NCBI GenBank assembly: GCA_013396655.1
Contig: WBMV01005149.1
Coordinates: 215,954 to 279,953 of the forward strand
Length of the DNA stretch: 64,000 nucleotides
DNA from: Campylorhamphus procurvoides
Taxonomy: Eukaryota; Chordata; Aves; Passeriformes; Dendrocolaptidae
Reading direction: 5' to 3'
The translations under genes were made by a program, and so were the position numbers. Under the pieces are notes generated by a model. That model ran no database searches. It was not told where the DNA came from and saw nothing but the letters and a program-made list of their open reading frames with translations. Shown here piece after piece: positions 22,421 to 32,680 of the stretch (the first letter of the stretch is position 1; the number at the start of each line of letters is the position of its first letter).

Positions 22421-24502
22421 ATGGCACAGAGCACCGAGCTCCAGCCAAGCTTTGAGGACATCTTTACAATTCTATCCCAGGTCCCAAAGGATAAACTCCT
22501 GAGCCTCAAACATAAACTGAAGCTCCTGATAGGTGGGCCCAGCAACAAGTTACTGCAAGCCATGGTCCTGCTTACTCTAGGGCAAGAAACGGATGCAAGA
22601 ATTTGTTTGGATGCCTTGAGGGATAACCCAGCAGCCCAGTATGTCCAGCAGACCAAACTGGGTGCTGCAGGAGTGTGGCAGGACAGGGAGGATTTGCAGC
22701 CTCCCCAGCTGGATGCAGATGCCATGGCACTTCTGGCACAGGTGTACAAAGTGCTGGCACAGGAAAAACTGTGCAGTCCTGAGGCCTGGGACAAAGCCTG
22801 CCAGGCTGCCACCAAAGCCTGGCAGGACACTGAGCAGGGGATACTCAACAACACCCCACCTGAGGAAAAGGACAAACATGGCTTTGCCACCAGCATGGGC
22901 CCCAGTGACCGATTTAGGACGCTGAAATCCGATGCAGACACAGCACTTCTCCAGAGGGGCAGCTCCAACTGTGTGGTGAGAAGTTCCCCAGTGCAGATCG
23001 GGGGCACCTCAGACCTTTCAGCCCCACGGACCTTGCACTCCGTGGGGAGCTCCTCTCTCACCAGCTGTCTGGAGATCAGTGCATCACCTACAGCTGTTTT
23101 CCACAGCCAGCCCTGTCCCCCTGGCTGTGTCCCCCAGCCCAGCAGTGCTGGACACCCCGATGGGGACACCCAGAGCCACAGCCCCCAGGAATCGAGCTGG
23201 ACCAGCAGCCCCAGCTCCCTGCCCTGGCAGGACATGGGTGCCCAAGTGCCCCAGCCAGAGGAGGCTCTGCAGGGCAGCTCCTGCCCCCCAGCCCTCCCTG
23301 CTCCCTCACAGGGGGCTGTGACCCAGCCTGCCCAAAGCAGTGATGGTCCCAGCACAGCCACAGAACCTCCTGCTCCCAGAGACAACACGGATGGAAAGCA
23401 GGATGAGAAGCAATTATCTACTGGTCTTCCTGACCTTAGAGCTGCAGTGGGTACTGATCCTACCCACATATCCATAGAGGACTCTCATGTTCCAGCAGGC
23501 ATTTCTTTTAACTCTACATCTACTTCCACTTCCACCTGTCCCCCTCATCCCCCTCCTACCTATTCCATCTCCTCAACCCTTCCTCCTCCTCTTCAGCAAC
23601 CTCCTTCCAGCTTATATCCCCCTCCCATGTTCTCATGCCCCTCTCCAGTCTGGGCTCCTCCTCCTGTCCCAGCTGTGGATCCAGTGTCCCTGTCAGAGCC
23701 AGATGGTGGCAGGTTCTTCACATTTGTTGTCCTGCATGCCAGTGAAGATGAGATTGTTGCCCATGGGGTCAAGACCCTGCTGGAGAGCATGGGGGTGCCC
23801 GACGGTGCCACACTCTGCGAGGATTTCTCCATTGCAGGACGCAGCCACATGACTTGTTTCCAGGAGGCGATGGAAAACTCTGCCTACACCATCCTCCTGC
23901 TGACCAAGAACTTCCCATGCAACCTATGCCTGTTCCAGGCAGACACTGCTCTGATGCAGTCCATCCTGGACCCATCCAGGCACTACTCAGTCATCCCCTT
24001 CTTACCCAAGGAGAACGCCCTGGAGCCCAGTCAGATCCCCGGGATGCTCAGGGGGCTGGTGACCCTGAACGAGAGCTCTCTTCAGTTCTCCAGGACTGTG
24101 CAGATCACTTTTAACCCCAAGATGATCAGTCAGAAGAAAGCCATGTGGCAGCAGATGCAGAGGAGGAAGCTCCAGCTGTGCTGGGAGCGGCAGCAAGCCC
24201 AGCAGAACCTGGCTGCCCTGAACCTTGGCTCCCCTGCCCAGGTGCCTCCAGCAGTGACACGGCCGTGGCCACCAGAGCCATCCCAGCAGTGGTGTCCCCA
24301 CCCTGCCCCTGCTCAGATGGGTCCCCCCAGGTCCCAGCTCCCCCCAGGCCACTACAACATAACACCAGGCCCTGGAGGGATCCCACCCCTGGTGATCCAG
24401 AACGCACGGATGGTTCAGATCGGGAACCACAACACGATGCAGGTGGAAACTGTCCCACCTGGGCCACAGGACAGCGAGGGACAGGCCAGGCAGAATGTCT
24501 GA
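22421..24502 (+). CDS. TICAM1: TICAM1 (TRIF), TLR3 adaptor
   Basis: TICAM1 is the cytosolic adaptor linking TLR3 to TBK1/IRF3, NF-kB and RIPK-driven death. A single coding exon gives 693 residues (human about 712). Residues 1-150 are the helical N-terminal autoinhibitory domain (FEDIFTILSQVPKDKLLSLK). LEIS at 217-220 fits the pLxIS motif that recruits IRF3 (human Ser210). Residues 150-425 are Pro/Ser-rich and disordered. The TIR domain is about 432-560 (FFTFVVLHASEDE; BB loop FSIAGRSH; box 3-like region near FNPK). The RHIM core VQIGNHNTM is at 665-673. The BB-loop position equivalent to human Pro434 appears to be Ala472. The start is G at -3 and G at +4. It lies between the perilipin and FEM1A, as in human. 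Confidence 0.95.
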   Translation: MAQSTELQPSFEDIFTILSQVPKDKLLSLKHKLKLLIGGPSNKLLQAMVLLTLGQETDARICLDALRDNPAAQYVQQTKLGAAGVWQDREDLQPPQLDADAMALLAQVYKVLAQEKLCSPEAWDKACQAATKAWQDTEQGILNNTPPEEKDKHGFATSMGPSDRFRTLKSDADTALLQRGSSNCVVRSSPVQIGGTSDLSAPRTLHSVGSSSLTSCLEISASPTAVFHSQPCPPGCVPQPSSAGHPDGDTQSHSPQESSWTSSPSSLPWQDMGAQVPQPEEALQGSSCPPALPAPSQGAVTQPAQSSDGPSTATEPPAPRDNTDGKQDEKQLSTGLPDLRAAVGTDPTHISIEDSHVPAGISFNSTSTSTSTCPPHPPPTYSISSTLPPPLQQPPSSLYPPPMFSCPSPVWAPPPVPAVDPVSLSEPDGGRFFTFVVLHASEDEIVAHGVKTLLESMGVPDGATLCEDFSIAGRSHMTCFQEAMENSAYTILLLTKNFPCNLCLFQADTALMQSILDPSRHYSVIPFLPKENALEPSQIPGMLRGLVTLNESSLQFSRTVQITFNPKMISQKKAMWQQMQRRKLQLCWERQQAQQNLAALNLGSPAQVPPAVTRPWPPEPSQQWCPHPAPAQMGPPRSQLPPGHYNITPGPGGIPPLVIQNARMVQIGNHNTMQVETVPPGPQDSEGQARQNV

Positions 24503-24749
24503 CCAGGGGCACACAAGGTTAGAGATAAAATTAATTTCAAATCCTAGATTACAGTGATTCTGCTGGGACTGGGACTAATCTTATTTCTCTGGGGGTCAAG
24601 GGTGCCAATTTTCTGAAGCACAGGAGAAAACTGTTCTTATGTTGGACAAAAGAGGCTGCAGCCTCCTGGGACTGCTTTCCTTGTGATTATTTTCTAGGAA
24701 CTGAGAAGACTATTTTCCTGATTTTCTGGGGCTACTTGAAGATTTTATA

Positions 24750-24755
24750 AATAAA
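24750..24755 (+). promoter_or_regulatory. TICAM1 polyadenylation signal
   Basis: AATAAA within TTTATAAATAAATTTTTATT, 248 bases after the TICAM1 stop and followed by a T/GT-rich stretch. The predicted 3' UTR is about 270 bases. Confidence 0.7.
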
Positions 24756-24779
24756 TTTTTATTAATTTATTTGTGTTTC

Positions 24780-25949
24780 TCTGGTTCTTTCCTGCAGAAT
24801 TAGAGAAGGGGCAGTCAGGGATATACAGAAAACTCTTCTGCATGTTGGGTGGAGAGGGCTGGGAGATGGCACTGATCATTTGAGGGACAGTGTTCATGGG
24901 GTGCTCTGGGGGGACACTGTGACCTCCTGTCAAGGTGCTGAGCACAAGGTCCCACTATTTTCTTGCAGCAGCCCCCAGCCCCCTCACATCAGCCCCAGGA
25001 AAATTCTGGAAAGCAGCTCCAGCAATCCCAAGAGGCTGCAGGACACTGGGCTGGGGGACCAGAGATCCCTGTTCCCAGTTCCCCTGATGAGAGAGAGACA
25101 AGGTTTTTGGCTGTGAAGGACAAAACTCCCCTGTGCACTCAAGGCATGGCTGGAGTGGTTTCGTGTTGAAGAAAACTTGAAGAGAGCTGGGATTACACAC
25201 CAGGTGTAAGAATCTTTACAGTAAAGCTGTGAATGGGGAAAATAATACTTAATGAAGGTGGAATGAGGGAGGGAAGCACAAAGTCTGAGGAGGCAGAAGA
25301 CAAGTGTCCACTTCTCCATTCTTACCTCCTGCAAAAGGCTGGAGATGGAACCAGGCCCTGGCAGACTGGCTGTGGCACAATGCTCCCTGCTGAGATTATT
25401 CCAGCTATTTCTGTTACTGTCTCTGAGGAAAAAGAGGGATGCAAAACCAAGAGCACTGAGCAGAGCAATGCCAAAGGGTGAAGAGTGCCAGGAATGGGGG
25501 GGTGGGAGGGTATTCTGAAGGCCCTGGGTCACGGATGTACCAGGCAGGTACCTTCTGAGCTTTAACACCAGGAGGGCACCTGGAGCCAAGCCCCAAATCC
25601 CTCCCTCTTCCTCACTCATTCCAGGCACAGCCATTTCCCTGCTCGTCAGCAGAGGTCACCCCAAAGCCACCAAGTGACTGCAAACAGGGCTGTTCCCTCC
25701 GTGGAGCAGAGCCCAGGGCCAGCTCCCCCGACTCCTCCAAGGAGCTGAGGAGCCACATCCCTGTAAAGAGGATCCCGAGGGCCCCCCCTGTGATCCAGCT
25801 CTTTCTGTGGGTGTGTGTGTGCTCCAAGTGTCACTCCAGGGCTATCCCAGCAGGCTCCAAGCCCAGAGCAGCCAGCAGGGTCTGGCAGCTCAGGACTCCT
25901 GGGACTTCCCGGGGAAACCAGCTGGAAGAAGTCCAAGGCACTTGCATTC
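24780..25949. other. TICAM1-FEM1A convergent intergenic region
   Basis: About 1.2 kb between two genes whose 3' ends face each other. No CR1, RNA gene or convincing ORF was seen. Short open frames here are not supported. Confidence 0.5.
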
Positions 25950-27793
25950 TAGCAGCCATTTTTTGTTTTATTATTTAAAGTTAAGAGCGCTCATCAGCTC
26001 ACAAAGGAACAAATCCCATTCTTGCAGTTTAGTCAGGTTTCAGCCAAAAGGAAAAAACCAAAAAAATAGAAGGCAGCTAAACTAACTCTGCACTTTACAG
26101 CTCAATTGAAGTTAAACCTCCTTGCTTTATAAATAAATGTTATAGTTAACACTGCAAAAATGTAATGGCAGATCTACAATATCTTTAAGGGGCAGAGAGC
26201 GTTGGTTATTGAGGCTGATAAATACAAGTAGAGAAGCTTCAGTAGCACACAGAGCACGGGTGGTGCCAGGGGTCTGCTCTCCCAAAAGTGGGGCCCTTCC
26301 CAAAGCTCCGAGGCAGCTGCTCCCCCCAGCTGTGCTGCCCACCCTGCTCGGGCCAGGAAATGAGCCACAGGCTGCCCAAGCCCAGTCACCCCCCTGCACA
26401 GGGACAATCTGATGGAAATTGCTTGTTTCCCACCACGGAGGGTTCTGCTCATGGAGGCAAAAACCTGCCCTAAGCCTTAAACCCAAGGTGTGTGCAGATC
26501 CTAAGGAAAGGAAGGAGCTTGTCCAAACAGCAGCCAGGTGAGATTTCAAATTCCACCTTTGAAGTAGCACCATCCTCAGAGAAATTGAAAAAAATAATAT
26601 TCAAAAGCCCAAACCAGCTACTAAGGACCACTGCACAGAGGTTTAATTAATGGGATAATTAACAGAGCCCAAGGAGTTGACACTAAAACCTCAGAAGGAC
26701 AAGGAGGTACCTTAAACTTTCCTTTCTTGCTTCTTCCTTCAGCCCACCCTGGTGCTAACATGGCACAAACACTCACTTGCACAATAACCCCCCTAAGGAC
26801 CCCCACACTACAGGCACCTCCTGTCCTACAGGGTTTGCAAGAGCTCAGCCTCAAAAATGGTTCAAACTGTGCTGTTTTGGCTCCAAAACCTGGCCACATC
26901 CACCCTTACAGCTGAACCCCTGGTGACCTCTGGAGCTAAAGCACTTCCACACTGGGAATGGAGCAAACACGTGTGGGATGGGCAAGCCAAGGGCCTGAAC
27001 ATCACGTCAGTATTTTGTTTGTAAAGTACTTTTTCCTCCCCATTCATAATCCCCAACATCTGTGGATGAAACTGTATAAGCAGAACTGACCTTACTCTAT
27101 CTTACAGGACTGGAGAAGTCTTGCAGCATAGATAGGGCCTGGCTCTACGAGAGAAAAAACATCCCAGCTTTATGCACAATCATGGAAATCTCAGGCCTTA
27201 AACATCATTTGGCCAACCAAGAGAGAGAAAAAACCCATCCTCAGCACACCCAGCCCTGTGACATGCAAAGAACTCCCTCGGCAGAGCACGAGCCCCTCAG
27301 CTGGGGGTCTCATGCTGTCCCAAAGGTGACAAGAGGGAGGGGAGGGAATTAGTTGGAAGGTATTTTATTCCTCACTCGCTTTCTATCTGTTGGATGTGTG
27401 GGCTGGGAAGGGCCAGAGCACGTGGGGGATGTGTAGCTGCTCCAAAGCTGAACACTGAGTTAATCCAGCACTAACGGGAGAAGCAGCAGGTCCCAGGGAA
27501 GCTCCATTTTCCTTCCTCCTCAGGACAAGACAGGAACGGGCAGGGGCTGTGGCCTTCTGCAGACACAGTGCACTGGAGAGAGCTGGTCCCTGCTGGTGAC
27601 AACAACGAGGGACAGCCGTGAGCTCTCGAGCCTCCTCCTCCCTGCCCTGCCTCGCCAGCTTTGTGGTGACAGATGGGGACAAAGCTCAGCACGGCGACGG
27701 CCCTGAGCACCTCGGCAAGGACAGCCTGAGACCTCCAGCTGCACACGGGGTGGGACAGGCGAAGGGGAGGCTGGGGACATCAGCTCTCGTGCC
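25950..27793 (-). other. FEM1A 3' UTR (predicted)
   Basis: Downstream of the FEM1A stop on the minus strand, AATAAA signals (TTTATT on plus) occur at 27364-27369 and at 25967-25972. The latter lies in an AT-rich stretch (about 25960-26120) and would give a 3' UTR of about 1.8 kb. The region is moderately AT-rich with no coding potential. Its extent needs transcript evidence. Confidence 0.4.
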
Positions 27794-29695
27794 CTAGTGC
27801 AGCTCAATGAAGGCTTCCAGCTCCTCGGGGATGAACCCCTTGTAGGGGATCTTGTGCTTGTCCAGGGCGCGAGCAGCAAGGCACTGGAGGGTGATGTAGT
27901 TGAAGGGCTGCATCGTGCTCTTGGTGAGCAGCTTCTCGTCCAGCAGCTCGTAGGCCGTCTGCTTGAAGGCGTTGGTGGCATCCATGTGTGCCCCGGCCTC
28001 CATGAGGGCCCTCATGATCAGCGGGCAGTTGTTGCGGGCGGCCACGTGCAGAGGGGTGTTGTTGTCGTAGTCGCGGCTGTCGGGGTCGGCCCCGCACTCC
28101 AGCAGCAAGTTCACCACGTGCAGCGACGGGAATTTGCCCACGGGGTAACGCCCCACCGTCGTGGTGTCCTTGTCCACGGCCATGTGCAGGAGGGTGAAGC
28201 CGTTCTTGGCCCGGGGGCTGCACTTGAGCAGGCGGTAGATGGTCTGGCGCTTCTGGTGCTCCTGCTCCGGGGTGCATTCCACCTTCTCCAGCAGGAACAC
28301 CAGGTGCAGGATGATGGCCAGCGTCTTGGTGAACTGCGCCGAGTCTGCCACGGGGTCCTTGCCGTGCACCAGCGCCCTCTCCACCTCCCGCACCCCTTTG
28401 CTCAGCACCCCGATGAGGTCGGAGAAGCCCAGGTGGGTGGCTAAAGTGCCTTTGGAGCGGTCCTGGAGCACGTAGGAGTAAAGCTCGGCGAAGGAAAGGA
28501 AGCTGCTGGCAGTCATGGGGCTGAGAGGCTCCAGGTTGCCTTGCTGCATGTCCAGGGCGTACTTCCACAGGTTGATGCAGCGCTCGAAGTTGCCCGAGTC
28601 GGCGTAGACGGCGCCTCGGTACCGGATGTAGTAGGAAGTGTCGGGGTGGGAAGGGCCCAGGATGCGCTCCCGGATCAGCAGCGCCTGCATCCGCATCTCG
28701 TCGGGATCCGTGATCAGGGCCTCCAGCTCCTCCAGAGAGCTCACCTCCCGCGCATAGTCATAGGCCAGCACGAGCTGCCGGGGCTCGGGTTTGGGCAGGT
28801 ACTTGCCGCCCTCGCAGCGCAGCTCCATCGCCCGCCGCCAGTACCTGTGGGCTCCCAGGAGGTCGCGCTTCTTGTCCACAAACGTGGCCCCCAGCAGCTC
28901 CAGCGCTTCCACGGCCGCCTCTCGGGTGCAGAACACGCTGGGCACCTCGTCCTGGCTGGAAGCAGAGGCGCCACCTCCCTCTGCCCGCTCTCCCTGGCAG
29001 CCCGGAGCCTCCTTGCCGCGGCTGCCGCCGGAGGCACAGGTCCCGCCGGGGCTCCCCGCCGCCTCCTGGGGCTGCAGCCCGCCCTGGATGAGGTACTCCA
29101 CGATGTTGGTGTGGCCGGTGACGCTGGCGGCGAGCAGGGGGGTCATTCCGTAGCCGTCCTTCTCCATGCGCGCCTTGGAGCGCAGCAGCAGCTGCAGGAT
29201 CTCCAGGCTGCCCGACTCGGCGCAGTCGTGCAGGGCCGTGTTGCCCTTCACGCTGCGCCGGTTCACGTCGGCCCCTTTCTCCAGCAAGTAGCGGGCGATC
29301 TCCCGGTGCCCCTTGTAGCAGGAGATCATCAGGCAGGTGTGCCCGTGCCGGTTGGCCACCTCCAGGTCCGCGCCGCGCTCGCCCACCAGGTACCGCACGA
29401 TGTCCAGGTGCCCGTCGAAGCAGGCGGCGCGCAGCGGGGTGGAGTTGGTGAGCGTGGTCTGGTTCACCGAGGCGCCGTGGTCCAGCAGGCTGCGCACCAC
29501 GCGCAGGTGCCCCGCGGCCGAGGCGGCCCACAGCGGCGGCGCGCCCTCGATCGTCTCGCCGTCGAAGCTGACCGAGCCGCCCTCCTCCACGCGGGCGCCG
29601 CAGTGGTCCAGCAGGTACTCCACCACCTCGAGGTGCCCGTGCCGCGCCGCGATCAGCAGCGGGGTGCTGCCCGCGCCGGGCCCCGCGCCGCCGCC
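27794..29695 (-). CDS. FEM1A: FEM1A, CUL2 E3 ligase substrate receptor (N-terminus in gap)
   Basis: FEM1 proteins bind C-terminal degrons and deliver substrates to CUL2-elongin-RBX1. One uninterrupted minus-strand frame of 633 codons plus stop is present, agreeing with intronless FEM1A in mammals. The visible protein starts in a Gly/Pro/Ala-rich stretch then STPLLIAARHGHLEVVEYLL, the first complete ankyrin repeat. Six or seven N-terminal ankyrin repeats follow (TPLRAACFDGHL, GNTALHDCAESG, MTPLLAASVTGHTN). Next come a low-complexity linker (GGSRGKEAPGCQGERAEGGG), the TPR-like middle (GPSHPDTSYYIRYRGAVYAD), two C-terminal ankyrin repeats (DNNTPLHVAARNN) and a VHL box (TLQCLAARA with KIPYKGFIP). 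It ends in FIELH. About 40 N-terminal residues and the ATG are in the N gap. FEM1A is preferred over FEM1B/C by sequence and synteny. Confidence 0.96.
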   Translation of the reverse strand, partial: GGGAGPGAGSTPLLIAARHGHLEVVEYLLDHCGARVEEGGSVSFDGETIEGAPPLWAASAAGHLRVVRSLLDHGASVNQTTLTNSTPLRAACFDGHLDIVRYLVGERGADLEVANRHGHTCLMISCYKGHREIARYLLEKGADVNRRSVKGNTALHDCAESGSLEILQLLLRSKARMEKDGYGMTPLLAASVTGHTNIVEYLIQGGLQPQEAAGSPGGTCASGGSRGKEAPGCQGERAEGGGASASSQDEVPSVFCTREAAVEALELLGATFVDKKRDLLGAHRYWRRAMELRCEGGKYLPKPEPRQLVLAYDYAREVSSLEELEALITDPDEMRMQALLIRERILGPSHPDTSYYIRYRGAVYADSGNFERCINLWKYALDMQQGNLEPLSPMTASSFLSFAELYSYVLQDRSKGTLATHLGFSDLIGVLSKGVREVERALVHGKDPVADSAQFTKTLAIILHLVFLLEKVECTPEQEHQKRQTIYRLLKCSPRAKNGFTLLHMAVDKDTTTVGRYPVGKFPSLHVVNLLLECGADPDSRDYDNNTPLHVAARNNCPLIMRALMEAGAHMDATNAFKQTAYELLDEKLLTKSTMQPFNYITLQCLAARALDKHKIPYKGFIPEELEAFIELH

Positions 29696-30180
29696 NNNNN
29701 NNNNNNNNNNNNNNNNNNNNNNNNNNNNNNNNNNNNNNNNNNNNNNNNNNNNNNNNNNNNNNNNNNNNNNNNNNNNNNNNNNNNNNNNNNNNNNNNNNNN
29801 NNNNNNNNNNNNNNNNNNNNNNNNNNNNNNNNNNNNNNNNNNNNNNNNNNNNNNNNNNNNNNNNNNNNNNNNNNNNNNNNNNNNNNNNNNNNNNNNNNNN
29901 NNNNNNNNNNNNNNNNNNNNNNNNNNNNNNNNNNNNNNNNNNNNNNNNNNNNNNNNNNNNNNNNNNNNNNNNNNNNNNNNNNNNNNNNNNNNNNNNNNNN
30001 NNNNNNNNNNNNNNNNNNNNNNNNNNNNNNNNNNNNNNNNNNNNNNNNNNNNNNNNNNNNNNNNNNNNNNNNNNNNNNNNNNNNNNNNNNNNNNNNNNNN
30101 NNNNNNNNNNNNNNNNNNNNNNNNNNNNNNNNNNNNNNNNNNNNNNNNNNNNNNNNNNNNNNNNNNNNNNNNNNNNNNNN
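29696..30180. other. Assembly gap (485 N) over FEM1A 5' end
   Basis: N run between the visible FEM1A coding sequence and its promoter island. It hides the FEM1A start codon, about 40 codons and the 5' UTR. Flanks are above 80 percent GC by eye. Confidence 0.99.
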
Positions 30181-30217
30181 CGCCGCGCGGGGTGGGCCGC
30201 GCCGCGCGGGGCACCAC

Positions 30218-30410
30218 GGGAAGTGTAGTCCGGCGGGAGGCGCGCCTCGCAGACCCTCAGTGACGCGCGGACTCGGTTTCCCGGCAGGCAGCGCGGGCGG
30301 CGGGGCGTGCGCCCCGGGCGCGCGAGGTATGCTGGGAGCTGTAGTCCCGCTGCCCCACGGCTGCAGCGCCAACAGCGGGGCCGCCCCGCAGTCGGGACTA
30401 CATTTCCCAG
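30218..30410 (-). promoter_or_regulatory. FEM1A promoter with three ZNF143/THAP11-type motifs
   Basis: Three matches to the ACTACANNTCCCAG family lie in the CpG island upstream of FEM1A: 30218-30230 (GGGAAGTGTAGTC), 30329-30346 (ATGCTGGGAGCTGTAGTC) and 30394-30410 (GGGACTACATTTCCCAG). The first two read on the minus strand and the third on the plus strand. Such sites bind ZNF143 (Staf) or the THAP11-HCFC1 complex at housekeeping, often bidirectional, promoters. Confidence 0.65.
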
Positions 30411-31230
30411 CGGGCCCCGCGCGGCCCCGCCGTGAGGGCGGGCATCCGAGGAGTGCCGTTCTAATTCGCGGCTTGTCCTGCGTTTAGTGAGGGGTTTATT
30501 CTATAATTGCCTGATGTTGTTGGACTCCAAAACACGGCGACTGCACAGCGTTCGTCCGGCGTGGTTGAAGTGCAGCGAACCGTGTGTGTGCCGCGGATAT
30601 CCGGAGCTGGAAGGGCGATGGAGCGCTCCGGGTGCAGCTCTCTCTGCTCCGGAGGGGACACGGGCTCGGCCCCAGCTGCAAACACAGCTCTGCTCCCTCA
30701 GGGCCCCTCCACAGGGTGTTTTTCCCAGCTCCCTCCACCCCCGAGGGAGGGAAACACTCGAGCGATAAATAGCCTGGCTCGGGTGAGCAAAGCTTTACTC
30801 ACCAGAGACGATTCTGGGGGCATAAACCGAGTTTAGGTGTCCCTAATTTCTCTACAGAGAATCGGCACTGGGTTTCTCCCGCTGTATTTTATTTATAGCT
30901 GTTTTTCTCCTTTTCAGGGACATAAAATTAGTCTCATTATTTCCATTATTATTATTCTGTCTGTGGTGATTATTATTCCGTCCATTCCCCCATCCATTCA
31001 GGCCGTGTCTGGAATTACCGTGGATTATCCCACTAATGCCTGTTCCTCCACACAGAATATCACTTTTGTTGCTAAGAAACTGCTTTTGCACAGCGGGCAG
31101 AGAGCCCAGTTTGCAGCTCCGAGGTGCCCGGGAGTGTCCGTGGCAGAATTCCCACAGCAGGGCTGAGCTGTGGGCGCTGCCACTGCTCAGGTTCTGCTCC
31201 CTGCGAGCTGGAGAGGGCTGGGCTGGAATT

Positions 31231-31384
31231 CCCACCGAAGCTGTGGCTGCCCCAGCCCTGGAAGTGTCCAGGGCCAGGCTGGAGCCACCTGGGCTGGTGG
31301 AAGGTGTCCCTGCCCATGGCAGGGTGTGGGACTGGGTGGGCTTTGAGGTCCCTTCCAGCCCAGCCCATTCCCTGATTCTGTGAT
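31231..31384 (+). mobile_element. CR1 LINE 3' fragment
   Basis: Forward CR1 terminus from the CCGAAGCTGTGGCTGCCCC block through GAAGGTGTCCCTGCCCATGG to CCTGATTCTGTGATG. Confidence 0.9.
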
Positions 31385-31486
31385 GCAGTGACTTTGTGCT
31401 GGAGAAGAAAAGGAGCAGAGATCACTTGAGCACCTCCAGTGCATCCCTGCTGTGCAAGGGCAGGTTCCTGCAGGTCAGGACAGGAG

Positions 31487-31880
31487 GAATCATGGAATCA
31501 TTAAGTTTGGAAAAGCCCTCCAGGGTCATCAAGTCCAAGTGTTGCCTGGCACTGCCACTGCTCCATGTCCATAAATGCCATATCCACACAGCCTTTAAAT
31601 CCCTCCAGGGATGAGGACTCCACCACTGCCATGGGCAGCTTCTTCCAATGTTTAACAACCCTTTCGGTGAAGAAATTTTCCCAATATCCAACCTGACCCT
31701 CCCCTGGCCCAGCCTGAGGCTGTTTCCTCTCCTCCTGTCCCTGTTCCCTGGGAGCAGAGCCCTCCCTGGCTCTCCCCTCCTGGCAGGGAGTTGCAGAGCC
31801 AGAAGGTCCCCCCTGAGCCTCCCTTTCTCCAGCTGAGCCCCCCCAGCTCCCTCAGCTTCTCCTCTGTGTGTGCTGAAATA
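31487..31880 (-). mobile_element. CR1 LINE 3' fragment
   Basis: Reverse CR1 of about 390 bp. It begins at the 3' end with GAATCATGGAATCATTAAG and includes CCACTGCCATGGGCAG, CCAATGTTTAACAACCC and the GAGCCTCCCTTTCTCCAGC block. Confidence 0.92.
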
Positions 31881-32595
31881 CCTGGGATTGCTCCCTGTCC
31901 CCCAGTGTGCCAATACACAACTCAGAGCACAAATTACCTGTGTTTTCACACATAAACAGCTGCCAGCAGCTGGTTTGGGCACACGGGATCCTTTTTCAGG
32001 CTGGCATGGGAGCCCTGGGGTGTGTCTGTGCAGCAGCTCCCTGGCTGTGAGTGCCCAGCCTGTCCCTGTGTGCCCACTGTGAACACCCACGTGCAAACCC
32101 CCCAGCTCGGGGGCTGTTTGTGCTGCAGGTCAAGGCACAGCCACGGTGACATTTCCTCTCCCTGCTGGCTCTTCGTGTTGCCATGGTGACCAGATGCACT
32201 CGCTCTTTTATCTGAAGTATCTATTAACCAAAGCTTCCTATTAATTTCCCCTCTAGAGAATCCATTAGGGATTCACCAGAACACCACAAAGGCTTTTTAG
32301 GGCCCAAATTTACCTCAGAACCTGCCCCTCATTCCAGGGTGAGCTCAGAGGCCTAAAGTGCAGCTGATGGAAATGTTTTTTCCATCAATAAATTGCTTAG
32401 TAATGAAGGAATAAAGAGCATGAGGAGAAGAGTCACAACAGTCTCTCCCTGTGGATCTGGGAATATGGAATGTCCTCGAGCCTCAGGGCCTTGCTCCTAA
32501 CCCAGGATAATTTTGTCTGGGGGGTCAGAGAGAGTTGGAGGTGGGGATGGATGGGCTGTACCTGCCTCACCCTCAAAGGTCTGGGGCAGGATTTT

Positions 32596-32680
32596 GACCT
32601 CCCTGGAGCCTTCCCTTTTTCAGGTGAACATTCCCAGCTCTCCCAACCTGGCTCCCAAAGCTGGAGGGTGTCTCCTGAAC
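32596..32680 (-). mobile_element. CR1 LINE internal fragment
   Basis: A short reverse match to the internal CR1 block seen at 5213-5553 (GTGAACATTCCCAGCTCTCC). Both ends are lost. Confidence 0.5.

Noticed and set aside
22378..23475. 365-codon minus-strand frame
   Set aside because: Antisense of TICAM1, with no recognisable domain; the plus strand has TIR and RHIM.
28541..30487. 648-codon plus-strand frame opposite FEM1A
   Set aside because: It is the antisense shadow of the GC-rich FEM1A coding exon and crosses the gap. FEM1A on the minus strand is unambiguous.
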